From NCBI GenBank assembly GCA_040223615.1, contig JAVKFY010000038.1:1-27323 (forward strand): 27,323 nt of DNA. The letters are read 5' to 3'. Position 1 is the first letter of the stretch; each line of letters starts with the position of its first letter. Below are positions 7,172 to 14,296 of this stretch, piece after piece. The position numbers and the translations under genes were made by a program. This DNA comes from JAVKFY01 sp040223615. Lineage in GTDB: Bacteria > Pseudomonadota > Alphaproteobacteria > GCA-2731375. Under the pieces are notes generated by a model. That model did no database searches, was not told the DNA's origin, and worked only from the letters and a program-made list of their open reading frames with translations.

Positions 7172-8236
7172 GTGCCTTACCGCAAGCTCAACCTGCTGAC
7201 ATCGACGGGTATGCAGATGCTGCTCGGCGTCGGTGTCGTCGCCGGCGGCTCGCTCGTGCTGTCCGCCTGCGCTGAGTCGAATACAGGCTATTCGTCGACG
7301 CCCGCCAAGCAAACGGCGGCGGCGACCAACCCGTGTGCCGCCAAAAAGGGCTGCAACCCCTGCGCGGCGAAGAAGGCGTGCAATCCTTGCGCGGCGAAGG
7401 GAGGCTGCAACCCGTGCGCCGCCAAAAAGGCCTGCAATCCGTGTGCGGCGAAGAAGGGCTGCAACCCTTGCGCCGCGAACGCCTGCAACCCGTGCAATCC
7501 CTGTAATCCGTGCGGCGGCGGCGCGGTGACCTATTCGGAGAAGTGCGTCGTACCGCGGCTGGTAACCGCCGCGCTTTGCAACCCGTGCGCGGCGAAGAAG
7601 GGCTGCAACCCGTGCGCCGCCAAGGCGTGCAACCCGTGCGCGGCGAAGAAGGGCTGCAACCCGTGTGCGGTCAAGAAGGCGTGCAACCCCTGCGCCGCGA
7701 ACGCCTGCAACCCGTGCGGCGCGGACGAGGCGCCGGAGTTGACCCTAGCCGAGGCGCGGGCGCTCTACGACTGCCTGCGGCCGGAAATGCAAGCCGGCTA
7801 CCGGGCCTCCGAGATGGAGGTCGCCGTTGCCTACACCGGTTGGAAGAGCTTCAACGCGCGGCCCTATCCGTCGGCCACGCACGGCGGCCGGCTGGTGAAC
7901 AACTACACCAATGGCACCGGCGCGGCGGCCTACGGCAAGTTCGAGGAGGTTGGCCGGGTGCCGATCGGCTCGGTGATGGCGAAGGACAGCTTCGTCGTGC
8001 ATCCGGACGGCAAGGCGTCGGTCGGCCCGCTCTTCCTGATGGAGAAGATGCCGGCCGGCTTCCGCGAGGACAGCGACGACTGGAAGTACACCATGGTCAT
8101 GCCGACGGGTGCCGTTGCCGGCGTCACAAACGGCAAGGGCGACAAGGTCGTGGAATTCTGCATTGGGTGCCACATGTCGGTAAGTGAGGATCAGGATAGC
8201 CTGATGCTGATCCCTGACGAGTATCGCGCCGAATAG
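7172..8236 (+). CDS. Cytochrome P460-like lipoprotein with Asn-Pro-Cys repeats
   Basis: A 354-residue protein in three parts. Residues 1-33 are a lipoprotein signal ending in the lipobox Leu-Ser-Ala-Cys33. Residues 53-183 are low-complexity repeats of about nine residues (CNPCAAKKG and variants) with 15 NPC motifs and 28 cysteines, interrupted once by a non-repetitive stretch (GGGAVTYSEKCVVPRLVTAA). Residues about 190-354 are a P460-like domain matching the divergent paralog (PSATHGGRLVNNY, VMAKDSFVV, LFLMEKMPAGF, DWKYTMVMP) with a c-type haem site at Cys330, Cys333 and His334. The GTG start at 7172 has AGGAG at 7159-7163; ATG at 7151 with GGAGG at 7135-7139 is the alternative. The repeats may bind metal or form disulfide cross-links; function is unknown. 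A cytochrome c gene follows 79 nt downstream. Confidence 0.85.
   Translation: MPYRKLNLLTSTGMQMLLGVGVVAGGSLVLSACAESNTGYSSTPAKQTAAATNPCAAKKGCNPCAAKKACNPCAAKGGCNPCAAKKACNPCAAKKGCNPCAANACNPCNPCNPCGGGAVTYSEKCVVPRLVTAALCNPCAAKKGCNPCAAKACNPCAAKKGCNPCAVKKACNPCAANACNPCGADEAPELTLAEARALYDCLRPEMQAGYRASEMEVAVAYTGWKSFNARPYPSATHGGRLVNNYTNGTGAAAYGKFEEVGRVPIGSVMAKDSFVVHPDGKASVGPLFLMEKMPAGFREDSDDWKYTMVMPTGAVAGVTNGKGDKVVEFCIGCHMSVSEDQDSLMLIPDEYRAE
7328..7717 (+). repeat. 27-bp coding repeats for the NPC/AAK cysteine-rich segment
   Basis: Tandem units of mostly 27 bp, each encoding a nonapeptide of the CNPCAAKKG type, with 24-bp (CNPCAANA, CNPCAAKA) and 9-bp (NPC) variants. Two blocks are seen, about 7328-7513 and 7579-7717, separated by non-repeat coding sequence. 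Third-position differences between units show that the array is not freshly expanded. Confidence 0.85.
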
Positions 8237-8315
8237 CAGAACCGGGCGCCGTTTCGCGCCAATCCTCCTTGGTTGCGGGGCGGCGCCTGGACCTGGCTCG
8301 AGGAGACCGCCACCC

Positions 8316-8699
8316 GTGTTCATCCGACACCTGCTCTTCGTCCTGGCACTGGCAATGTTCGGCCTGGGCGGCTCGGCCATGGCCGACGGCGATGCCGCGC
8401 TGGGCGAGAAGGTCTTTCGCAAGTGCAAGGCGTGTCACACGCTGGAGAACGGTGGCAAGCACAAGATCGGCCCCAACCTGCACGGCCTGATCGGTCGCAT
8501 CTCGGGTACCGCGAAGGGCTACAAGTATTCCAAGGCGATGAAGGCGGCCGGCATTGTCTGGACCGAGGCGAATCTCGCCGCCTATCTGGCCGGGCCGAAG
8601 ACGTTCGTGCCCGGCAACAAGATGCCCTTCCCCGGCCTGAAGAAGGCCGAGGACCGGGCGAACGTGATCGCATATCTGAAGAGCATGGCGGACGAGTAG
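8316..8699 (+). CDS. Class I cytochrome c (cytochrome c2 / c-550 type)
   Basis: A 127-residue exported electron carrier. A signal peptide (HLLFVLALAMFGLGGSAMA) precedes a mature domain of about 104 residues. The haem site is Cys37-Lys-Ala-Cys40-His41, the family motif IGPNLHGLIGR follows at 51-61, and Met103 in NKMPFPGL is the expected sixth axial ligand. The C-terminal helix (DRANVIAYLKSM) is typical. Class I cytochromes c shuttle single electrons in the periplasm. The start is GTG at 8316, with AGGAG at 8301-8305. It lies 79 nt behind the P460 lipoprotein gene on the same strand, so it may carry electrons to or from that protein; this is inference. Confidence 0.93.
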   Translation: MFIRHLLFVLALAMFGLGGSAMADGDAALGEKVFRKCKACHTLENGGKHKIGPNLHGLIGRISGTAKGYKYSKAMKAAGIVWTEANLAAYLAGPKTFVPGNKMPFPGLKKAEDRANVIAYLKSMADE

Positions 8700-8765
8700 C
8701 CGGCGAGACGTGCCCGCCGGCGCGCAATGCGCCACACTCCCGCGTGAACCGGAGGCGGGAGCCAG

Positions 8766-8951
8766 ATGTCGACGCAACGATCCGAGGCGCGAGACGGTCT
8801 GGCGGCATTGCTGGTCGGCATTGCGGTCGCCCCGCGCTGGTCCTGGTGGAACTGGGTCCGGTCCGTCGCCAGCCTGGCCAGTCTGGTGTTGATCGGTTGG
8901 GCGATCTTCCTGGCGCGCGCGGCTCGCGCCGGCAACCGGGCGACCGCATGA
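8766..8951 (+). CDS. Small one-helix membrane protein (61 residues)
   Basis: A short gene with GGAGGCGGGAG just ahead of its ATG, encoding 61 residues. A polar N-terminus leads to a tryptophan-rich interface segment (RWSWWNWVR, about 24-32), then one predicted transmembrane helix (SVASLASLVLIGWAIFLA, 33-50) and a short Arg/Ala-rich tail. No family is recognised. The stop overlaps the start of the LLM oxidoreductase gene by ATGA at 8948-8951, which supports real translation and coupled expression. It could act as a membrane anchor or accessory subunit for that enzyme, but nothing in the sequence proves it. Confidence 0.68.
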   Translation: MSTQRSEARDGLAALLVGIAVAPRWSWWNWVRSVASLASLVLIGWAIFLARAARAGNRATA

Positions 8952-9970
8952 ACGGACAACCGGCGATCAGATGGGGGCTGCTGTACACCGGCGACAGCCT
9001 GACCATGGCCGGTTATCTGCGTCTGGCCGAGCTGGCTGAGCGCGCCGGGGCGGACAGCCTGTGGAGTTCCGAACTCTCGCGCGAGGCCTTCGTGCCGCTG
9101 GCGGCGGCGGCCGGCGCCGGTCGGCGGCTGCGGCTGGGCACGGCGGTCGCGACCTATGCCCGCACGCCGATGCACGTGGAGGCCGCGGCGATGGCGATGG
9201 CGGAGCTCACCGGCGGCAACTTCGTGCTTGGCCTGGGCACAGCGCCGCCGGCCTGGAACGAGGCCTGGCACGGGCTCAAGGTCGACCGGCCCGTGCTCAG
9301 AATGCGCGAGTTTATCGGCGCCATCCGGGCGATGTGGACGGCCAGACCGGGCCAGCCCGCCAGCTACGCCGGCGAACTGATCGAGGTGCGCGACTACCTG
9401 CGGTTCATGCCGGCGCCCTATCTGTCGGTGCCGATCTACCTGGCCGCCGTCGGGCCGCAGATGCTGCGGCTGGCCGGTGAAGTGGCCGACGGGCTGCTGG
9501 CCAACGTGCTGAACACGCCGGCCTATTTCCGCGACGTGGTGGCGCCGAACCTTGCCGCCGGGCGAGCGCGGTCGGCCGATCCGGATCGGCCGTTCGAGGT
9601 CGGCACGCTCAAGGTCTGTTCAGTGCATGCCGATCGCGCGGTCGCGCTGGACCGGGCGCGGGCGACGGTCGCCTTCTACGCCACGCTGCCATACTTCGAT
9701 GTGGTCCTGGACCCGGCCGGCTTCGCGGCCGAGAAGGACCAGGCGCGGGCGGCCCTGGCGAAGGGCGACCTGGCCAGCGCGGCGGCCGCAGTCAGCGACG
9801 AGATGGTCACGGCTGTGGCGCTGGCCGGCACGCCGGACGACGTGCGCGGCCAGCTCCGGGCCTTCGAGGGCCTGATCGACCTGGTCGTGCTGCGCTGTGC
9901 CACCGTTGGCCTGGACGACGCGACCATCGCCCAGGCCCACGACGACATGATCGGCGCGTTCGCGGTCTAG
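8948..9970 (+). CDS. LLM class flavin-dependent oxidoreductase (F420/FMN bacterial luciferase-like)
   Basis: A 340-residue protein with the TIM-barrel layout of the luciferase-like monooxygenase family: IRWGLLYTGDSLTMAGYLRLAELAERAGADSLW split over residues 7-39, RRLRLGTAVATYARTP (57-72), the MAELTGGNFVLGLGT stretch (81-95) and a late segment PIYLAAVGPQMLRLAGEVADG that resembles 5,10-methylene-tetrahydromethanopterin reductase-like members. These enzymes use F420 or reduced FMN to reduce or oxygenate small molecules; the substrate is not identifiable. The ATG overlaps the stop of the 61-residue membrane protein, which fixes the start; an upstream in-frame extension of 225 codons reads through the cytochrome c gene in another frame and is rejected. 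Its stop shares CTAG with the opposing NIPSNAP gene. Confidence 0.88.
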   Translation: MNGQPAIRWGLLYTGDSLTMAGYLRLAELAERAGADSLWSSELSREAFVPLAAAAGAGRRLRLGTAVATYARTPMHVEAAAMAMAELTGGNFVLGLGTAPPAWNEAWHGLKVDRPVLRMREFIGAIRAMWTARPGQPASYAGELIEVRDYLRFMPAPYLSVPIYLAAVGPQMLRLAGEVADGLLANVLNTPAYFRDVVAPNLAAGRARSADPDRPFEVGTLKVCSVHADRAVALDRARATVAFYATLPYFDVVLDPAGFAAEKDQARAALAKGDLASAAAAVSDEMVTAVALAGTPDDVRGQLRAFEGLIDLVVLRCATVGLDDATIAQAHDDMIGAFAV

Positions 9971-10293
9971 CGCTTCGGCTTCGGGTAGAAGTCGACCGGC
10001 ACCATCAGCTTGTTTTCCTGCTCGACCAGGGCGCCGAGCGCAGCGCTCTCCTGGGTGTACTTGATCCAGTCGGGGTCAGCCTGCATGGCGGCGCGCTTCT
10101 TGGCGCGGTCGCCGGCGTCCTCGTAGACCCAGATGTGGACGTACTCGTTCGGATTGCCGGTCTCGCCTGTCATGTAGGCCAGCGGCTTGCCGAGGTGCTT
10201 GGACTGCGGCTTCTTGCCGAACTTCTCGTAGACGGCCAGATGTTGCTTGATGGTGCCGGGCTTGCAGCGATAGGTGCGGACGTCGAGCAGCAT
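9967..10293 (-). CDS. NIPSNAP family protein
   Basis: A 108-residue protein matching the NIPSNAP fold: MLLDVRTYRCKPG at the start, a central helix (IKQHLAVYEKFG), NEYVHIWVYEDAGDRAKKRAAMQADPDW across 58-85, and a basic C-terminus (DFYPKPKR). This is a ferredoxin-like dimeric alpha/beta-barrel family, often found next to catabolic operons and of unclear biochemical role. The ATG at 10293 follows a strong GGGAGGA site; an in-frame extension to 10353 would run into the palindrome upstream and is rejected. It is convergent with the LLM gene and their stop codons overlap by four bases. Confidence 0.85.
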   Translation of the reverse strand: MLLDVRTYRCKPGTIKQHLAVYEKFGKKPQSKHLGKPLAYMTGETGNPNEYVHIWVYEDAGDRAKKRAAMQADPDWIKYTQESAALGALVEQENKLMVPVDFYPKPKR

Positions 10294-10333
10294 GGATGTT
10301 CCTCCCCAGGAGTGGACTCTTGAATTGAGCCGG

Positions 10334-10391
10334 CACCGGCCCTCTCCCCCCACCCGGCCGTGGGTGGCCTTGTGGGGGGAGAGGGCCGGTG
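10334..10391. repeat. Perfect 19-bp inverted repeat (long palindromic element)
   Basis: CACCGGCCCTCTCCCCCCA at 10334-10352 is followed after a 20-nt loop by its exact reverse complement at 10373-10391. It lies in the 121-nt gap between pdeM (ending at 10415) and the start of the NIPSNAP gene, both on the minus strand. There is no T-run, so it is not a standard intrinsic terminator. The arm matches 15 of 19 bases of part of the palindrome after gyrB, so both look like copies of one repeat family. Confidence 0.8.
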
Positions 10392-10414
10392 CGACCCGCG
10401 TGAGCGGCTAGACC

Positions 10415-11080
10415 CTAGATCCGCACCAGCATGTCGCCGGGGAATCGGTGGACCTTGTCGCGGCCCAGCATATGGGCCTCCAGGCCGCCGGCAAAGAGCG
10501 GCGAGAAAGCTTCGTCGAGCACATCGAGCCCGCCGGTGTAGGCCCCGAACGCCGGCAGCACCACGCGGCTCTCGTTGGCGGCGAAGCAGCGGCGCACGAA
10601 ACGCCGGCCCTTCACCTTCACGGCGGCTTTCGGATGCAGGTGGCCGGCGACCTCGCCGGGACCGGCCTCGGCCATCGGCGCGTGCCGGAAGGTCAGCGGT
10701 CCGAGCTTCAGCGTGTGGACGATCTCGCCGCCGAGGTCGGCCGGCGGCTCGGGATCGTGGTTGCCGATCACCCACAGCCATTCGCGGTCGTGGCTGAGCG
10801 TGCGGATCGCGTCGGCGTCGCGGCCGTCCAGGCGGGCGCGGGCATTGCTGTCATGGAAGCTGTCGCCCAGGCAGATCACGGTCGCGGGCTTGAGGCGCGT
10901 GACCGCCGCGGCCAGCGCCGCCACGGTCGCGGCGGTGTCGTAGGGCGGCAGCAGCGCGCCGCGTTCGGCATAGGCCGAGCCCTTTTCGAAATGCAGGTCG
11001 GCAATGGCCAGCACCCGTCGCTCTGGCCAGTACAACGCACCGGAACTATCGGCCTGGAGGGCAGCACCGTTTACCAACAT
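10415..11080 (-). CDS. pdeM: Ligase-associated DNA damage response endonuclease PdeM (metallophosphoesterase)
   Basis: A 221-residue calcineurin-like phosphoesterase with all metal-binding motifs: ADLH (Asp28, His30), GDSFHD (Asp73), GNHD (Asn107-His108-Asp109), RH (His133) and GHLHP (His147, His149). Its size and the YPE-like lead-in (LYWPERRVLAIADLHFEKG) match the MPE member of the conserved MPE-Lhr-Exo-Lig repair set, a manganese-dependent phosphodiesterase/single-strand endonuclease. It lies 27 nt downstream of the Lhr-type helicase on the same strand, which is the usual pairing, while the exonuclease and ligase are in a second arm 6 kb away. The start codon ATG at 11080 lacks a strong Shine-Dalgarno, consistent with coupling to the helicase gene. 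Confidence 0.92.
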   Translation of the reverse strand: MLVNGAALQADSSGALYWPERRVLAIADLHFEKGSAYAERGALLPPYDTAATVAALAAAVTRLKPATVICLGDSFHDSNARARLDGRDADAIRTLSHDREWLWVIGNHDPEPPADLGGEIVHTLKLGPLTFRHAPMAEAGPGEVAGHLHPKAAVKVKGRRFVRRCFAANESRVVLPAFGAYTGGLDVLDEAFSPLFAGGLEAHMLGRDKVHRFPGDMLVRI

Positions 11081-11107
11081 GGCAGAGTGCGTAACCGGCC
11101 AGCCGGC

Positions 11108-13558
11108 CTAGATCAAGCGCGTGGCTTCGTCGATCAGCGCCTCGGCGGCCTCCGCCAGCATCGCCTCGTTGGCGTCCGACGGCACCGCCTCGCGGCCGAT
11201 CTCCAGCATCAGCGGCACCGCCAGCGGCGAGACCCGGTCCAGCGCCTGGAACGTGATCCGGCCCTGGATGCGCTGCAGCATCGCCGCCACGCGGGCGACG
11301 TCGATCAGGCCCGCCGCGGCGTCGGCATAGGTCGCGCGCAGCAGGATATGGTCGCCCTGGTACTGGCGCAGCACGTCGTAGATCAGGTCGGAGGAAAAGG
11401 TCACCTGGCGCCCGGTCTTCTCCTCGCCGGGGTGGCGCCGGTCGATCAGGCCGGCGATCACCGCGACGTTGCGGAAGGTGCGCTTCATCAGGTTGCTCTC
11501 GTTGAGCCACGCCTCCAGGTCGTCGCCCAGCATGTCCTCCTCGAACAGCCGGTTCACCGCCTTCTCGCGGATCGGGCGCAGGCTCCAGACCGCGAGCGCG
11601 TATTCGCTGGCTACGAACCCCAGCGGGCGCAGGCCGGCGCGGTCCATGCGCCGGGTCAGCAGCATGCCGAGCGTCTGGTGCGCCAGGCGCCCCTCGAACG
11701 GATAGGCGATGGTGTAGAAGCGGCCGCCGCGCGGAAAGGTCTCGACCAGCAGGTCGTCGCGGCCCGGCAGCACCGAGCGCCAGCGCTGCAGCTTCAGCCA
11801 GTCCTTCACCTGCCACGGCAGGTCCTTCTGGCGCGCCTCGTCGGCCAGCATGTCGCGCACCCGGGCGGCCAGGTAGGTCGAGAGCGGGAACTTGCCGCCA
11901 TAGTAGGACGGTACCGACGGGTCGGCGCCGGTGGCGCGGGAGACGACCGCGACCATGTCGCGCAGGCCCTCGAAGCGCAGCACCTCGCCGGCGAAGACGA
12001 AGGTGTCGCCGATCTTGAGCTGCTCGATGAACCATTCCTCGATCTTGCCGAGCTCGCGGCCGCGGCCGAGCTTCACGCGGATCATCGGCGCCTCGACGAT
12101 GGTGCCGACGTTGAGCCGGTACTGCCGCGCCACGCGCTGGTTGGCCACCGTCCACAGGCCATTCTCGTCCTTGCTCAGCCGGTGGTAGCGCTCGTAGCGG
12201 CGCAGCGCGTAGCCGCCGGTGGCGACGAAATCCAGCGTCGCCTCGAAGTCTTCCCAGGTCAGCGCGGCATAGGGCGGGGCGCGGCGGATCTCGTCGTAGA
12301 CCTGCGTCATGTCGAAGGGCGCGGAACAGGCGCGGCCCAGCAGGTGCTGCGCCAGCACGTCGAGCGCGCCGGCGCGTTCGGCCTCGCCGTCCAGCTCGCC
12401 GTCCATCACCGCGGCGGCGGCGGCCTGGCATTCCAGCACCTCGAACCGGTTGGCCGGCACCAGCAGCGCGGCCGACGGCTCGTCCAGGCGGTGGTTGGCG
12501 CGGCCGATGCGCTGCACCAGCCGGCTGAGCCCCTTGGGCGCGCCGATCTGGATCACCAGGTCGACGTCGCCCCAGTCGATGCCGAGGTCGAGCGTCGACG
12601 TGCAGACCACGGCGCGCAGGTCGCCGCGCACCATCGCCGCCTCGACCTTGCGGCGCTGCTCCGGCGCCAGGCTGCCGTGGTGCAGGGCGATGGCGAGGTT
12701 GTCGTCGTTGCGCCGCCACAGCTCCTGGAACACGATCTCGGCCTGGGCGCGGGTGTTGACGAAGACCAGCGTGGTGTTGTGCCGGCGGAGCGCGTCGTAG
12801 ACCTCGGCCATGGTGTGGCGCGCCAGGTGGCCGGACCACGGTACCCGGGTCTCCGACGACAGGACCTTGATGTCGGCACGCGGCCCCGGCTCGCCCAGCA
12901 CCAGCCGCGCCGGCTCGCCCAAGCCCACCAGCGCGCCCAGCGCGTCGGGGTCGGCGACGGTGGCGGACAGGCCGATGCGCCGCGCCGCCGGCGCGATGCT
13001 CGCCAGCCGCGCCAGCCCCAGCGCCAGCAGGTCGCCGCGCTTGTGCGCCGTCAGGCTGTGCAGCTCGTCGATGACGATGTGCTTCAGGTGGCGGAAATAG
13101 CGGTCGGCCTCGCGGTAGGACAGCATCAGCGCAAGCTGCTCCGGCGTGATCAGCAGCAGGTCGGGCGGGTTGCGCTGCTGGCGCTGCCGTTTCGCCTGTG
13201 GCGTGTCGCCGTTGCGGGTCTCGACGCGGATCGGCAGGTCGATCTCGGCGACCGGGAGGCTGAGATTGCGCTCGATGTCGGTGGTCAGCGCCTTCAGCGG
13301 CGAGACGTAGAGCGTGTGCAGCTTGCCGCCGCCGCCATCGGCGAGGTCCACCAGCGAGGGCAGGAACCCGGCCAGCGTCTTGCCACCGCCGGTGGGTGCG
13401 GAGAGCAGGACGTGTTCGCCGTCGCGGATCGCGTGCAGTACCTCGACCTGGTGCCGACGCGGCCGCCAGCCGCGCGCGCCGAACCACGCCAGGAAGCGCT
13501 GCGGCAGCACCGGCTGCGGCAGGTCGTCGATGATCAGGTCGGCGGCGGTCTCGGACAT
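11108..13558 (-). CDS. Ligase-associated DEXH box helicase (Lhr-Core type)
   Basis: An 816-residue superfamily 2 helicase, the length expected of ligase-associated Lhr-Core proteins rather than full-length Lhr. Motif I is APTGGGKT (54-61), motif II is DELH (164-167), motif III is SAT (198-200). The second RecA domain has VFVNTRAQAEIVFQEL, STLDLGIDWGDVDLVIQIGAPKG split across motifs IV-V, and the motif VI stretch RLVQRIGRANHR. The C-terminal third is the winged-helix/beta-barrel Lhr core (GKFPLSTYLAARVRDML and onward). The enzyme is a 3'-to-5' translocase that unwinds DNA or RNA:DNA hybrids. ATG at 13558 was chosen; a GTG at 13588 is possible and neither has a clear Shine-Dalgarno. It is transcribed away from the VOC gene and ahead of pdeM. 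Confidence 0.93.
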   Translation of the reverse strand: MSETAADLIIDDLPQPVLPQRFLAWFGARGWRPRRHQVEVLHAIRDGEHVLLSAPTGGGKTLAGFLPSLVDLADGGGGKLHTLYVSPLKALTTDIERNLSLPVAEIDLPIRVETRNGDTPQAKRQRQQRNPPDLLLITPEQLALMLSYREADRYFRHLKHIVIDELHSLTAHKRGDLLALGLARLASIAPAARRIGLSATVADPDALGALVGLGEPARLVLGEPGPRADIKVLSSETRVPWSGHLARHTMAEVYDALRRHNTTLVFVNTRAQAEIVFQELWRRNDDNLAIALHHGSLAPEQRRKVEAAMVRGDLRAVVCTSTLDLGIDWGDVDLVIQIGAPKGLSRLVQRIGRANHRLDEPSAALLVPANRFEVLECQAAAAAVMDGELDGEAERAGALDVLAQHLLGRACSAPFDMTQVYDEIRRAPPYAALTWEDFEATLDFVATGGYALRRYERYHRLSKDENGLWTVANQRVARQYRLNVGTIVEAPMIRVKLGRGRELGKIEEWFIEQLKIGDTFVFAGEVLRFEGLRDMVAVVSRATGADPSVPSYYGGKFPLSTYLAARVRDMLADEARQKDLPWQVKDWLKLQRWRSVLPGRDDLLVETFPRGGRFYTIAYPFEGRLAHQTLGMLLTRRMDRAGLRPLGFVASEYALAVWSLRPIREKAVNRLFEEDMLGDDLEAWLNESNLMKRTFRNVAVIAGLIDRRHPGEEKTGRQVTFSSDLIYDVLRQYQGDHILLRATYADAAAGLIDVARVAAMLQRIQGRITFQALDRVSPLAVPLMLEIGREAVPSDANEAMLAEAAEALIDEATRLI

Positions 13559-13625
13559 GACGGGGTTGATCGTACCGGTTTTGTTCACCAGAGTCAGGCA
13601 GCCGAATCCTCAGGAGATTTCCGCC

Positions 13626-14003
13626 ATGCACAAGAGCCGACTGGGCTGCCTGATCATCGACTGCCACGAGCCCGACGACATGATGGCCGCCGCCCGCTTC
13701 TGGGCCGGGACGCTGGGCTACGAGGTCGACGAGCAGGACGACGAAGGCAAGTATGTCTCGTTGAAGGGCCCGGCGAACGAGCCCTACGTCGCGATCCAGC
13801 GCGTCGACCACGAAAGCCGCATCCACATCGACATCGAGACCGACGACAAGGAGGCCGAGGCCGCCCGCCTGGAAAAGCTCGGCGCCAAGCGGATCGCCGC
13901 GATCAAGGGCTGGATCGTCATGCAAGCCCCCAGCGGCCACCGCTTCTGCCTCGTCGGCCCCAACCGCGCGGATTTCGCGGAGAAGGCGAAGGGGTGGGGA
14001 TAG
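13626..14003 (+). CDS. VOC (glyoxalase/bleomycin-resistance-like) family protein
   Basis: A 125-residue protein of the vicinal oxygen chelate fold, with paired beta-alpha-beta-beta-beta units: CLIIDCHEPDDMMAAARFWAGTLGY (8-32), VSLKGPANEPYVAIQRV, then IHIDIETDDKEAEAARLEKLGAKRI and the closing FCLVGPNR strand. The pattern is that of the glyoxalase-like domain proteins with unknown substrate. The ATG has AGGAG at 13611-13615 ahead of it; further in-frame upstream sequence overlaps the divergent helicase gene and is rejected. It is divergent from the helicase by 67 nt. Its 3' end is directly followed by the hydantoinase remnant. Confidence 0.87.
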   Translation: MHKSRLGCLIIDCHEPDDMMAAARFWAGTLGYEVDEQDDEGKYVSLKGPANEPYVAIQRVDHESRIHIDIETDDKEAEAARLEKLGAKRIAAIKGWIVMQAPSGHRFCLVGPNRADFAEKAKGWG

Positions 14004-14022
14004 GTACGCATTTGGCACTCCG

Positions 14023-14207
14023 CTTCACCAGTTGCTCGTCCCTCAGGTCCCCCCAGAAACTCGCCGTCGCGCGTCATCACCTTGCCGCGCAGGGTCGTGA
14101 GCGTCGGCCAGAGGGCGGCCTCGTCGCCGTCCCACGGGGTGCAGTCGGGCTCGTGCGAGCGCGCTGCCATCGCCGTGCGCTGCCGGCCGGGGCGGGCAAC
14201 GACCTGT
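14023..14207 (-). pseudogene. Decayed duplicate of the hydantoinase 3' end
   Basis: Read on the minus strand, this stretch encodes VARPGRQRTAMAARSHE, PDCTPWDGDEAALWPTLTTL and RGKVMTRDGEFL, which align without gaps to VLDPAERRTVTAARLHE, SDYTPWEGYEAAAWPTLTVL and RGKVMMRDGDFL at residues 405-452 of the intact hydantoinase at 14569-15999. After that the frame breaks: six Cs at 14049-14054 stand where the intact gene has a shorter run, and in the shifted frame the match resumes as LGDLRDEQLVKR against LGDLRDGQLLKR. The remnant therefore carries only about the last 60 codons plus a one-base insertion. It is separated from the parent gene by csbD-like sequence. It leaves the 294-nt gap between VOC and CsbD genes mostly accounted for. 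Confidence 0.82.
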
Positions 14208-14296
14208 GAGCATATTCGGTGGGCCGGAACCGCCAAGGGTCTGGCGCATTCGTTCTGCACAGGCGCCATGGTGGCGCTCAACTTGGAGGCGTGCAG

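Noticed and set aside
7328..7717. Regular repeats that might be a CRISPR array
   Set aside because: The repeats are contiguous without unique spacers and keep an open reading frame encoding CNPCAAKKG-type peptides.
8273..8947. In-frame 5' extension of the LLM oxidoreductase by 225 codons
   Set aside because: It runs through the cytochrome c gene in another frame and has no domain; the ATGA junction at 8948 gives a better start.
10448..14209. A 1253-codon plus-strand open frame opposite the helicase gene
   Set aside because: It is antisense to the helicase and PdeM genes, has low-complexity Arg/Gln/Ala composition, and is typical of the stop-poor antisense frames of high-GC coding DNA.
14226..14254. 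GGAAC and CGTT elements upstream of the CsbD gene resembling a general-stress (EcfG-type) promoter
   Set aside because: The gap between the elements is 20 nt, longer than the 16-17 nt expected for this promoter class.
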